From Drosophila pseudoobscura (lineage: Eukaryota > Arthropoda > Insecta > Diptera > Drosophilidae): DNA of 64,000 nucleotides. Under the pieces are notes generated by a model. It was not told the origin of the DNA, did no database searches, and was given only the letters and a program-made list of their open reading frames with translations. Where the stretch lies: positions 23,269,501 through 23,333,500 of the forward strand of contig NC_046680.1 of assembly GCF_009870125.1 (NCBI RefSeq), written 5' to 3'. The position numbers and the translations under genes are program-made. The stretch's first letter is position 1. Each line of letters starts with the position of its first letter. Of the stretch, positions 37,656 through 48,031 are shown one piece after another.

Positions 37656-38864
37656 ATGAAGAACCTAGTAGCGAGTATATTAATATTCGCTTGCTTGATC
37701 GTTTGCCAGTCGGGATCTGCACAATTTCTGGAGCAGAACTGCGGTGTTCGCGCAGGATCGGAAAGTTTGCTGAAGCCGAAAATAATTGACGGCTCTAATG
37801 CGGAAATAACTTCGAGTCCCTGGATGGCATATTTGCATACGTCTCCGGACTTTGTGTGTTCCGGGACGCTCATTCACAATCGTTCGTATTTGGAAGCTTG
37901 GCACTTTTTGCGCTAGAATAACACTTGGGTTCCTTTACAGAGTTCGTGCTGACTGCTGCGCATTGCATTCGTGATAGAGAAACGCTGTAAGTAGCCATAG
38001 CTAGATATAGGAGTACATATAGGATTTCGCTTAAACAGAAAGGTTCGCCTGGGAGACTACAACAGAAGGACAAGTACTGACTGCTCGGAAGCAGAAGCGG
38101 GCTGCCTTCCTCCAGCTGAAGAGTATGACGTTGATATGGCCATCAAAAATCGTTTTTACAACAGAAATGTGCATCCGAACGATATAGGACTGCTGCGACT
38201 GGCGCGAAAGGTCCAGTTCAAAAGTAAACAAGCACCTTCACAAGCAAAGATCCAGAATTGACGCTGCGATCTCTTTTTTGCAGTGCACATTCGACCAATC
38301 TGTCTGATCATGGATCCGAGGGTAACCCCTATGGTGGAGACACTTTCCTGGTTCAATGCCACTGGCTGGGGCAAAACCAGAAGTGGTAGCACCAGCGCCG
38401 TTCTTCAGACAATCACCTTGGACCGGTACCGTCGGAACGTGTGCAATGACCAATTCAGAGTATCGCTGGCAACGAATCAGTTCTGTGCCGGACACCGCAC
38501 TGGCAACCTCTGCAACGGTGACTCCGGCGGGCCCTTGGGTAGAGTGGTAAAGTATAAGGGCCTGGAGCGCTACGTCCAGTTCGGGATTGCTAGCTACACC
38601 ACCCGGAACTGTGTCGGCCCTTCTGTCTACACGGGTGTGGTCAGTCATGCAGAGTGGATCGCGCGTGTCATAAAGCTGTTCAACAATCCTGCTCCCACCA
38701 ATAATCTACTATCTAGCCAGAAATTGGAAGGTCAAAAAACTAATCCACTATCCAGAAAGAATTTGGAAGGAGAACGTCCAACCAGTGAGGATTCAGATGC
38801 CCAGAAATCGGAAGAAGAAGCTCGCAATAGTACCGATATAGTGGCCCAGAATTCACTTTATTAA
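37656..38864 (+). CDS. Trypsin-like serine protease D with Asn in the specificity pocket and C-terminal tail (345 aa)
   Basis: Four exons: 37656-37881, 37941-37986, 38039-38223, 38284-38864; phases agree. A signal peptide is followed by activation after Lys to expose IIDG. The triad is intact (LTAAHC, NDIGLL, GDSGGP). The residue six before the catalytic Ser is Asn (GNLCNGDSGG), where trypsins have Asp and chymotrypsins Ser, so substrate preference is probably changed. The usual protease fold ends near WIARVIKLF. About 60 further residues follow: hydrophilic, Ser/Asn/Glu-rich and partly repetitive (SSQKLEGQK, SRKNLEGERP). Protease C lacks this tail. The tail could be a binding or localisation segment; its function is unknown. 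Confidence 0.9.
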
Positions 38865-38966
38865 TTTTTCTGAAAAAATTTCATTTGTACTGCGTTTTAA
38901 AACGAGATATATATAATAATATATAATAATAATATAATAAATTTGTCTAGCTAAAAATCTAGCTTT

Positions 38967-39269
38967 TTATAGCCGCTACTCACTTTTGAATATAGGGTAT
39001 CTTACATTTGTGGTGAAAGTGGATGTGTGTAACTTCCAGGAGAAAGCGTTTTCGACCCATATATTCTTCTTAGCATCAATAGCTGAGTAGAGAGAGCCAT
39101 GACTGTCTGTCTGTGGCATCCTGTGTCTGTGGAAGATACGAGAAAATTAAGAACGCACTATCATAGAGAATGACCACATCTGCCAGATTGCCGAATCTGG
39201 ATCAGATCGAATCATTTTTATAACCAAAAGGTACAAATCAATTTGCACTTTGCAACGTTCCCCCTCGTT
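38967..39269. repeat. Dispersed repeat, copy 2 (degenerate, internally deleted)
   Basis: It matches copy 1 in order: TTATAGCCGCTACTCA, ATTTGTGGTGAAAGTGGATG, CATATATTCTTCTTAGCATC, CCGAATCTGGATCAGATCG, CCAAAAGGTACAAATCAATT and AACGTTCCCCCTCGTT. Compared with copy 1 it lacks about 170 bp just before the AACGTTCC block, including the right inverted repeat, and a shorter piece in the centre. It occupies nearly all the gap between protease D and Cep89. Confidence 0.7.
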
Positions 39270-39495
39270 CTCACCCTCTCTTGCTCAGTACGTTCTCGCC
39301 GCAGCAGAAGGGTGACTATACCCGCGAAACAGGGTCAAACACAGGGTAGAACGTCATGGCAACGAGCGCCAGGACACATGACAGGTGTGTCGGCGGAGGT
39401 TGGTTGGCTGGGTTTGGGATTTGTTTACTTCGTCTCCACAGCAGGCTAGAGGCCCGGGCAGGAAATGTCAGAATTTGAATAAGAAAATTACTGAA

Positions 39496-41084
39496 ATGAG
39501 TTCGCGGAGTGTAATGATCACGGATCTGGACCAGACCGACCAGGAGGAGGGGGTGGCGGAACGCCCGCCCACGCAGCCAAAGAGGAATCGGAAACCGCTG
39601 CAGACGCTGTCTGGAAACTTCAGTCGCCGCTCGAGGAGCGTGGAGGTGGAGCAACGCCAGCAGACGACACCCGCCGGGAGAAAGGATCGGAGGGATCGCA
39701 CGCTCAACGGACTGGTAAGCAGCACCCCAAACCAAACCCAACCCAGCCACGCGCTCATCCCCATATCCGACACAGTTGCAGGCCAAGGACCAGCAGCTGG
39801 AGCAGCTGGTGCAGCGCCTTTCCACCCTGCATAAGTACAACGAACAGTTCGCCAAGGAGAACGAGCGGCTGCGCACCGACAGCTCCCAGCTGGAGAGCCG
39901 TCTAGCGGTGGCGGAGCAGCAGGTGACCAATTGCGACCGCTGCCAGGAGCTCAACCAGAAGCTGGGCGTCGTTCTTGGGCAGAACAGAACGCTGGTGAAC
40001 GACGTGGACATGTTAAAGACTCTCGTCTTCCGTTTAAATGTGCAGATCGAGAACTACCAGGATCAGCGCAGGAACGGGGAGAAAGAATCGACGAGCTCGG
40101 CAGCGGCAGCCTGCTCCTCAGCCTTCACCGGCTGTCAGCCCCTGCCCACGCACACATTGGGCCCGCTACTGCAGGCCTACGACGAATCCATCCGCGACAA
40201 GGACGCTCTCCTGTTGCAGTACAACACAGAGTTCGAGCACTTCACGGGCGAGCTGAAGCGCGCCCTGGAGGATAACACAAAGCTGGTAAGTGACAGCCGT
40301 ATCTCATACATCCCATATCCATAGGACACTCACCTGATCACTGACCACTGCTCTCTGCTGATGTCCCCTACAGTTGCAGTCCCAGGAGCAACTGCGCCGC
40401 GACCTGGGGGGATGGCGGGAAGAGCGTATCTGCCTCCAGGCGCAGCTGGGCGTTTGCCGCTCAAAGGCCGAGGCGCAAACACGCAAGACCGACCTGGCCA
40501 AGGAGAAGCTGGTGGAGGTGATGCACTGCTACGAACAACGGATGCAGACGCTCCTTCTGGACATGGACCATCTGCAGGCGGCCTACGCCCGCACCAAATC
40601 GGAGCTTGCAGCCCTTAGGAGCACCGCTGTCCCCAATGCCACAAGCGCACCCAATGCAGCAGCAGGTCCAGTCGAGGTGGAGGCAATGCATCAGTGTAAG
40701 ACTCTGCTGGAGGAACTGAAGCAGGAGCACGTCAGAGAGCGCTCCTCTCTGCAGGATCAGCTGAAGGCGAGCTCCATGCGGGCCGCCGCCCTCGCCCGCA
40801 GCACGGAGAAGGCCAAACACTCTCGGGACCGACTGAAAGCCCGTCTTCGCATGGCCCTGCAGTGGGCCCAGAAGCTGGAGGCGGGCCAGACGGAGATGAG
40901 GGAAACCTACGACGCAGTGCGACGCCTTGAGGTGCTCGTCAAGCACAAGGAGTCACAAATGCGCGGCCTGCACGCCCGCAACGTAGAGGAGCTGGACAAG
41001 CTGCGTCACAGGCTCGAGCAGAAGGACGAGACTATCCGCACCCTCCTGCGTGGCAAGCTGGAGCGACGCCCTGCCGTAGACTAG
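39496..41084 (+). CDS. Cep89: Coiled-coil centrosomal/mitochondrial protein Cep89 (479 aa)
   Basis: Three exons: 39496-39714, 39776-40285, 40374-41084, all junctions in phase 0. The first 70 residues are charged and disordered (DQTDQEEG, RRSRSVEVEQRQQTTP). Nearly all the rest is heptad-rich coiled coil (KDQQLEQLVQRLSTLHKYNE; LEVLVKHKESQMRGLHARN), with a low-complexity Ser/Ala stretch around residues 175-190. In family terms, CEP89 is a distal-appendage protein in ciliated cells, and the fly orthologue (CG8214) has been tied to mitochondrial complex IV and neuronal function. The assignment rests on the coiled-coil pattern plus its position beside Ranbp11. Its 3' end converges with Ranbp11, 121 bp apart. 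Confidence 0.75.
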
Positions 41085-41205
41085 ACCTGGACTAGACGCA
41101 TTGACATGGCTAACAATTAAAAATATATAATTTCAATACAAAATACATTAATAACTTAGCGTAAAAAGCTTTCGAAGCACAGCAATGCTCGAGTTGCGTA
41201 GAGCA

Positions 41206-44200
41206 TCAGCCGGACTCTACCGGCTCAGCCTCATTGGGAGCCTCTGCTCCTGAGCCGTCACCACCTCCTCCGCCAGCGCACACCACGCAGGCCTTGGGCA
41301 CCGTCTGCTCTATGTACATGGTGATCCGTTCGAGCACCTCCGGGACGACGCTTCTGAGCAGCTGCTCGTAGCGGGCGGAGCCCAGCTGCGACTGGAGCGC
41401 CTGCAGCTGCCACTTGAGGTACTCGGTGAGGGGTATCTTGTAGACGGGATCCTTGAGCACCAGCTGCCGGTGGCGGTCATCGTGGTACGTCTTGGCGGGG
41501 TAGCCCTTCGAATGGAAGTCTTCGGTACATAACTGCTGCTGCAACTCGTCCAGTTCGTGCTCGTCGTGGATGACCAGGGAGTCGTAGTAGCGAGGCGTGG
41601 TCCTGGCGGCGCCATCCTCCGCCACCGCGAATTGCTTATCCATGACCTCGCCGAGCGTCTCGTCCACCAGCTGGAGGATGTGTGGCAGCCGGGCTAGCAG
41701 CAGTTCGTTGTTTCCGAAAATCGAGGCGAAGGCCAGGCAGAAGAGCTTTCTCTTCTCGGCGTGAGTGTCCGGCACCATGGGAAACATCTCGATCCACACG
41801 TCCAGGATGCGGGCCAGAGCGTCCGTGTGGGGCAGTTGCTGCACCACCGACATGAATACGGCTTGGTCGATGAGCAGCGTCCTAGCCACAATGGTTAGGT
41901 ACCAGCCCATGGTCATGGGATACTCCTGCTTGAGGCAGACCTGCTGGAAGACGAAGGGCAGAGCGGGGCGCACCAATCGCAATCCCATCGACGCGTCCGT
42001 CTTGAGGCAGGTCTCGAAGATCCGCAGCATGGCGATGATGCCCTCAACGCGGATGTCCTCGAAGGAACGTACACAATAGTCCACGAACCCCTCGCCGTAC
42101 CTACTCAGGTAGGCCTGGGCGTCCAGCAGGATGTACGCATGGATGAGCTGGAGCACAGTCCGAAGGTTCTCCGACGACATCTCAATGATGGGCAGTAGGT
42201 GGTCGCACAGTGCCAGCAGTTCGGGGGTCAGGACAGTCGAATTTCCAATCACAGCCAGCCACAGCATGATTCCATCCTCGATGAGGTAGACGTGAGAGTG
42301 TTGCTGCAGGATGGAATGAATCACATTAGTCTGACGTAAATAATTGCATAAAAGAAGTAACACAAAGAAATAAAACAAACTCTCGAGCACTCATGTATGC
42401 TGATGATGCTCTGTGTCGAGCATACAGCAATTCATTTCACTTTCTCTTGCAATCTCAATAATTTTCAGTCATAGTGTGTGCCAATTTGTTACCCCCCTTT
42501 TTGTTTCCTTACGTCTTTTGAGGGGTTCTCTTAAGCGAATTACCCTGGTTGATGATCTTGGTGTTCCTGAACACATTTATACCATGGTAGATAAGGCCAT
42601 TATCGTGCTGGGGTTTATAGTTTAGAACAAAGGACACTAATAATTCCCTCTACCACTACTATATACTAATTCCCTTCCCAAAGAGTTACTCACCTGGAGG
42701 TCAGTGCTCAGCCTGATGACGCTGTAGAGGAAGGGTTTCATGGGCTCGGGCACATCTCGGATGGTGCGAACCAGCTGCTCCAAGGTGCCGATGATGGCGC
42801 AACGCAATAGGTCGTACTTCTCGCTCTCACGCCACAGCAGGGGAAGGTATGCGATGAATTGCAGGGCCTGCGGTTCGATGTACTCGCTCATCTTTTCCAC
42901 CAGCAGTGTCATGGTGCCCAGGACAACGATCTTGGTGTCGCACTCGCCGGCCTCGTGCAGCAGCAAGAAAAGAGCCTCGAACAACGGCGAGAAGTACGGG
43001 TGGAAGGCCTCCGGCATGAACTCAAAATCGTCTAACAGCAGGTTCAGGGTCCGGGCGGCGGCCAGTCTTGTGGGCATGTCCTCCTGGGGACGCAGCAGGT
43101 GAAGGCACGCCTCGTAGGCCAGCGGACGCAGCTCCCGCGGTAGCTGTACGCCCACCCAGTGTCCCACCATCCAGATGATGCGGCGTCTGAGAATTCGAAA
43201 GTTGGGGGCTTCGATGCGCAGCTCCGCCAGCAGCTGGGAGGTCAACCAGGAGCCAAAGTCCAGCTTGTTAAAGAAATGAAACGCCGCCTGTCCCACCGCA
43301 TTGTAGATGGCGTCCTTTAGCAGGATAGCTTTGAGGTCGGAATCCGGCGAGAGCTGCAGCTGCTGTGCCCGTCGGACGAACTTTAGGACCTCGCCAATCA
43401 TTACCGTCGAGTGCTGGGTGAAACAGGTGAAGTAGAGCGTTTCCACGCTAGGTCGTAGGGCGTATTTCCAGGCGTCGCCGCCGCCGTCGTCTTGGTCGTA
43501 GCCCTCGGGGTCCTGCTGCCACTCCTCCAGCTCCTGCTGGGTGAGCAGGAAGTAGTGGGTGACGATCTTCTCGCAGATGTACGTCACCCGCTCCACGGTG
43601 AAGAACTTGGCGTTGCTCTGGGCAGCCGAGGCGAGCAGTTCGTCCTCGAGGCTAGACCCAGCTCCGGTTCCTGTCGCCAGCTCCGTGGCCGCGGGGGCAC
43701 AGATGCTGTCGTTGCCGCTCAACATGATGCCCTTGAGCATGTTCAGAGCCTGAATGGCAAAGTTGGTAAAGTTGATGCGGTCGCCGGCGTCAAAGATGAG
43801 GGCGGTGCCCTCGTGGAACACATAGTGGAAACTAAACTCCAGGGCCACAGGCACAAATCGGGCAAAGGATATGGAGTGCCGCTCCACCAGTTCGTTCAGC
43901 GCCTTCATCATCTTCAGGATGAAGCGCTCCAGCTCGCTTATCAGTTGCGAGGCTCTGGCCGGGCCTGGTCCCATGCGCAGCTCGTAGCGCAGCTCCAGGC
44001 ACTGGCGCAGGCGCTGAAACAGCTGCTCTACGAAATTCATGTGGTCAGTGGACTTGTACGGCTTGGAGCATCCGTAGACAATCAATTTCCTGAGGGATCG
44101 CATCACAATATAGGCCCGCTGCAGAGCGCTGAGGGCCTGAGCCTCCTCGCCGCTCTTTACCTGCTGCAGGAAGCGGCCGGTCAGAGTGGCCCAGATGTCC

Positions 44201-44808
44201 CACGCCAAGTAGCTAAAGATCTGGCTGCCCAGCTCCTCGAAGGCCCGCTGCTCGGCCATGAGGCGGCGCGAGGCCAGGGCTTTAATGACGTAGTGTAGGA
44301 CTAAGAGAATTCTCTGTTGCAGTGCAGCGTCCGTCTCGCTGCTGCACGCCTGCAGCTGCTTCATCAGCGTGGGCAGCAGATCGGGCCAGAAGCGTGGGTA
44401 GTCGGTGCGAGCAAGGCGCCCAAACAGCACGGCCACCTGCAGTGCCACCTGGGGCACTTCTTCCGCGTCGTAGTGCTGCAGCAGGACGTCTCGTATCTGC
44501 TGCTTCTGCTCGGCCGGCAGCTCCTGCCGCGAATTAGGCCTCCAGTAGCGCTCGATGCCGTTCTTAAGGTAAACGGCTGCCATCCAACGGACCTTCAGCG
44601 CCACCTCCGCGTCAACCGCGCTGCCGGGCAGCTTCACGCTCAGCCTGGCTATCGTGGGAAAGAACCCCGGCTGCTGCTCCCATTCGCTAAGTTGGGCTTC
44701 GGCCTTTTGCACAATCTCGTGGCTGGGGTTTGTGGCCGCCTGCAGGGTCTGGGCTACCAGCTGCTCGACCGCAGTAGTCGTCGTTGCTGTTCCCGTTGCC
44801 ATTGCCAT
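41206..44808 (-). CDS. Ranbp11: Importin-11 family nuclear transport receptor (1070 aa)
   Basis: Two exons on the minus strand: 44808-42694 and 42303-41206, joined in phase 0 at STDLQ|QHSHVYL, a junction conserved in importin-11. The 390-bp intron (42304-42693) holds nothing recognisable. The N-terminus has the importin-beta layout (AEAQLSEWEQQPGFF; VRWMAAVYLKNGIERYW), followed by HEAT-like helices throughout. I chose the ATG at 44808 because the frame further upstream begins with a TTG. Importin-11 binds RanGTP and carries cargoes such as ubiquitin-conjugating enzymes and ribosomal protein L12 into the nucleus. The C-terminus has a Gly-rich CAGGGGGDGSG stretch. It shares a divergent promoter region with the 45194 gene. 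Confidence 0.92.
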
Positions 44809-44904
44809 CTTCTTCCGCCCCACTTCCAACGTTTATAAGATTAAATGCAATGCAAAATTATTGACAAAATAATACGGCGCGTGCTGCTTCTTTCTTGAAT
44901 ATTG

Positions 44905-44949
44905 ATATCGATAGCGTCACTAGCATTAGGGATGATAGATAGATCGATA
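44905..44949. promoter_or_regulatory. DRE / CGATA sites between divergent genes
   Basis: TATCGATA at 44905-44912 is a core DRE (DREF) and also overlapping CGATA sites (BEAF-32). A further CGATA lies at about 44944. They sit 100-290 bp from both divergent starts (Ranbp11 and 45194). These are typical housekeeping and boundary motifs in Drosophila. Confidence 0.6.
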
Positions 44950-45193
44950 ACAAAAAATCAGGTAAAGGTTTAAGAAATTCGACAAAACATATTGTAAATA
45001 TTTCTATATTTCGCTCGTTTCGGTAAAATAGCATTGGTTAGTATTAATCGGCGTTCCAATTTTCGAATCTTGGTACTAACAGCACCAAAAACACAAACGG
45101 GATGATTTCTTATCGTTTTTCCATACCGAATTCATCCCTGATTGGGCTGTTCTATGTCGTCACCATTAATTCAACCAAACAAGTAACGGGAAA

Positions 45194-45678
45194 ATGGAAC
45201 GTGCTGTGAATATCTGTTTTGTTCTCTCCGTAATTTTACTGAAATGTACACACGGTTACAAGGAGATGCCCGGATTGAGTGGCAAGATGTTCCCGAAGAC
45301 TGCCACTTTCCACTTTCCAGAGTACGCCTACAAGGAGACGAGTAAGAATGTGCGTCCACGATGCTATTGATTTTTCTCCGGGCTGAATCGTTTACGTCTT
45401 TGACAAACAGGAAATAACCTACCACGAACAGGAGGTGGCCTGCGAGCAGCACACCCAGTGTGTCAATCTCAACGTGGGCGTGACCAAGATCAACTGCATA
45501 AGGCACTGCATATCTCCATCCTGCTACCAGGATATCTATGCCTTCAACGCGGTGAGTAAAATCAGTAAGAGGTCTCGCTTTCGAAACTCCTATTCCCATT
45601 GTGCTTCTGTAGCTGGAGGAGGGTGAAATCGATGTGAGACTGAACTCCTTCAAGGGGTGTGTCATCCAGAGGATGTAG
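45194..45678 (+). CDS. Small secreted protein with conserved Cys pattern (120 aa, possibly read through)
   Basis: Three exons: 45194-45349, 45411-45551, 45613-45678, all phase 0. A signal peptide (NICFVLSVILLKCTHG) precedes a lumenal/extracellular domain with five cysteines spaced as EVACEQHTQCVN, INCIRHCISPSC and FKGC. The C-terminal block (LEEGEIDVRLNSFKGCVIQR) has the look of a deeply conserved family, but I cannot name it. Donor 1 is GTGCGT, weak but in phase. It is divergent from Ranbp11. After the TAG at 45676-45678 the same frame stays open for 33 codons to a TAA at 45778; see findings. A polyadenylation signal AATAAA lies at about 45905. Confidence 0.8.
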
Positions 45679-46179
45679 CAAAAGTCCCCGCTCCTGCACC
45701 ATCTATATCTCACGGATTACCTGCAGGAGATGCAATGGAAGATCACCGAATATCTTCGCCAGTGGATCCCCCTCGCCTAACCCTCTAGCTTTTTCTTAAG
45801 TATTCAGATGGGAACTGAGTCTACGACATTTACGATAATTTATGCATTAGTTAGAATACTTTATACATTCGATTGGACTGCCACATAAATACTATAACTG
45901 AATTAATAAACTGTCATATCAGTATGAAGTTCTCCTGGCCGCTTGCAGCAGTCGGCCTCATCGTGGACATTGTCATAGGTGGTACCATCGCAGATCAGAG
46001 CCTTGTCGCTGCCCTCGGCGGACTGAAGTGATCCGCCCTGCAGTCCTTTCGTCACAGCGCCAGAAGGCGGATATACAGTCGTTGTTTATGTCACTACTCC
46101 CGCTACTTAAAATTATCTGGCCGGATACACGCCGTAGTTCTCCTTGTCCTGGGGGAACGAGCAAACGTCGTGAGTACTG

Positions 46180-46830
46180 TGTGTCACACCCCGCTGGCTA
46201 TGCAGTTGTGGAAACAATTTGTGCGACTGTGCCGTGTGATTGCGCAGAACTTTCGCATCCAGTGTTCACACGGCCCGGATGTCGGTGAACTGCGACAGAC
46301 AGATGCAGCTCCACGGAACGACGCTCTCCGTTGACAGTGATCCTCTCCAGTCCGGTCTTGTCTCCCAGCCAGTGCACAAATCCACCTAGGCGGCAATGTT
46401 GTTCACCTGCGGGATATGCATGGAAGCAAGGGTTTTTTTTTAGAGAGGGAACAGGAGATTACACGTGTCCAGAGGTGTCCAATATGGTTGCTTACTTGTT
46501 CTTTCCATTGATGTTCCAGGTCCAGCGCCGTGACTTCTTACAGCTCCATACGCTCATTGCCATCGACTCGGACCCGAATGATGGCCTGATGGCTGCCAAC
46601 ATCTGTCGAGATGAGCAGACGCCTCGCTTTCATGGCATGCAAGGCAATGTTGCGAGGCTTCTGCGAGTTCACCCAGGGAGCTAAAAGAGGAAACGTGTTA
46701 GAACACAGCTAAATAGGAGAGAGAGCTTCACCTGGGCACGGATATTCTTGCTGGACACCGGCTGCGGCACAATCGGGCAGTCTGTCGTAGCTGGGGGAGA
46801 TGCAGGGCGTCGTTGTCGACATCTGCGTGA
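46180..46830 (-). pseudogene. Probable carbonic anhydrase pseudogene fragment
   Basis: On the minus strand, 46390-46270 reads GFVHWLGDKTGLERITVNGE then RRSVELHL. This parallels the carbonic anhydrase core FHFHWG...GSEHTVDG...ELHLVH with the zinc-binding His pattern damaged. Further upstream, 46680-46620 has QKPRNIALHAMKARRL, resembling the family's QSPINL segment. The frame is broken by stops and shifts and no full gene can be assembled. I see the similarity directly in short motifs only; the family call is moderate. Confidence 0.4.
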
Positions 46831-46894
46831 TTGACTGGGGCAGCGCCGTCCCCACCGAACGTTGGTGTTGCCGTTAGCCGGTGTGGGTCCCAGT

Positions 46895-47105
46895 TTTCAG
46901 GCCAGTTTCAGCGATGGTCTGCTCTGTGGTCGGATTAATGGTTTGAAATGCTTTGCCCGATTTGCTCTTGTTCCACTTACTCTACATTTAGAGCACCTCC
47001 GGAGTGGTCTGCGGGCTGAGACAGGGCGGAGTAGTGGGCCACAGCTGCTGCAAAGGGCGCCGCCGGTCTTTAAAACAGCCGTAAACGGGAAAATCTCCCC
47101 CACAA
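46895..47105 (-). pseudogene. Aldehyde dehydrogenase N-terminal fragment (pseudogene)
   Basis: Minus-strand translation from about 46980 to 46905 gives KWNKSKSGKAFQTINPTTEQ then TIAE. This is the highly characteristic start of class 1/2 aldehyde dehydrogenases (NNEWHKSKSGK...INPT). The preceding residues read PQTTPEVL followed by two stops, where the family has a PEP..YTGIFINNEW segment. The similarity ends after TIAE and the catalytic region is absent, so this is a dead fragment. In D. melanogaster the functional gene is Aldh; its location here is unknown. Confidence 0.7.
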
Positions 47106-47152
47106 AAATATAATATAGATTGTTTTGTTCCGCAATTGAGATGGCAGTGCTT

Positions 47153-47253
47153 CGATAAATCGTGATAGCTGATCTCTGGTGGTGACAGTTCCTCGATAGC
47201 ACAATCGTAATCGATGCTATTAGTTAGTATCGATGGGCGGATAAAATATATCG
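47153..47253. promoter_or_regulatory. Cluster of CGATA/ATCGAT sites (DREF/BEAF-32 type)
   Basis: Four CGATA words in about 100 bp (47153, 47194, 47228 on the minus strand, 47249 on the minus strand). Two of the region's ATCGAT sites form an imperfect palindrome around 47209-47233. This is typical of BEAF-32 dual-core boundary elements and DRE promoters. It lies 190-290 bp upstream of Vha14-1. Confidence 0.6.
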
Positions 47254-47344
47254 TTTCGTGATATTTCCTCGTCAGGTGGCTTCGTGACAATTTCATCTCT
47301 GTGTAGTTGCGATGTAGAAACTCGAAGAAAAAGAAGAAGAAGGG

Positions 47345-47352
47345 TCATGTGA
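47345..47352. promoter_or_regulatory. M-box TCATGTGA upstream of Vha14-1
   Basis: TCATGTGA matches the M-box bound by Mitf/TFE factors, which in Drosophila control V-ATPase genes. It is 94 bp before the ATG and about 20 bp before an E-box in AACCAGCTGACCGA. Confidence 0.5.
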
Positions 47353-47438
47353 TAGAGACCAACCAGCTGACCGAACAGAAAATAAAAGTTTTTCTTCAAC
47401 TTGCAACTCCTCAGATCTAAAGTTAGCTAACAATCAAC

Positions 47439-47813
47439 ATGGCTCTACACTCTGCAATCAAAGGAAAGCTGATCTCTGTCATCGGCGATGAGGACACTTG
47501 CGTGGGATTCCTACTGGGTGGCGTGGGCGAGATAAACAAAAATCGCCACCCCAATTTCATGGTCGTGGACAAGAACACTCCCGTAAGCGAGTTGGAGGAC
47601 TGCTTCAAGAGGTTCCTAAAGCGCGACGACATCGACATCATCTTGATTAACCAGAACTGTGCCGAGCTCATTCGCCATGTCATCGATGCCCACACTTCGC
47701 CAGTGCCAGCCGTCCTGGAGATTCCATCAAAGGACCACCCTTACGACGCCAGCAAGGACTCGATTTTGAGGCGTGCCCGTGGCATGTTCAACCCCGAGGA
47801 TCTAGTGCGTTAA
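47439..47813 (+). CDS. Vha14-1: V-type H+-ATPase subunit F (124 aa)
   Basis: Single-exon gene of full family length. It begins [20 protein letters not shown] and contains the hallmark [18 protein letters not shown], then [16 protein letters not shown] and a C-terminus [16 protein letters not shown], all diagnostic of subunit F. Subunit F sits in the central stalk of the V1 sector with subunit D and couples ATP hydrolysis to rotor turning, so it is needed for acidification of lysosomes, endosomes and apical membranes. The leader carries an M-box and a CAGCTGACCGA element shared with the next gene. A 3' AATAAA-like signal lies near 47943. Confidence 0.97.
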   Translation: MALHSAIKGKLISVIGDEDTCVGFLLGGVGEINKNRHPNFMVVDKNTPVSELEDCFKRFLKRDDIDIILINQNCAELIRHVIDAHTSPVPAVLEIPSKDHPYDASKDSILRRARGMFNPEDLVR

Positions 47814-48031
47814 AAAGCACTTTGGCATTGTTTGCAGCCATAGGAGTATTGCAGTTAAAGCCACCAATCCAATTCAATCTAATCCCCTACATTTCAGCTT
47901 TGTTTTGTATTAAAGACAAGTGTTAAAGTGTTTTTTGTTTTCAAATAAATAATATATATATGTATATCACATAATAGTACACTCCACTGTCTCCACGCCA
48001 CCTTGCGGGTTTTCAGCGTACTACGTACAAT

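Noticed and set aside
39316-40011. 231-codon minus-strand frame
   Set aside because: Antisense to Cep89; Ser/Cys/Arg-rich shadow translation and crossing of the Cep89 intron.
43492-44298. 268-codon plus-strand frame
   Set aside because: It is antisense to Ranbp11 exon 1; composition reflects the GC-rich coding strand and no domain is visible.
45924-46031. Plus-strand 35-aa frame with signal-like start (MKFSWPLAAVGLIV)
   Set aside because: No promoter or conserved partner seen; it lies just after the polyadenylation signal of the 45194 gene, in the relic-rich gap. Kept only as a note.
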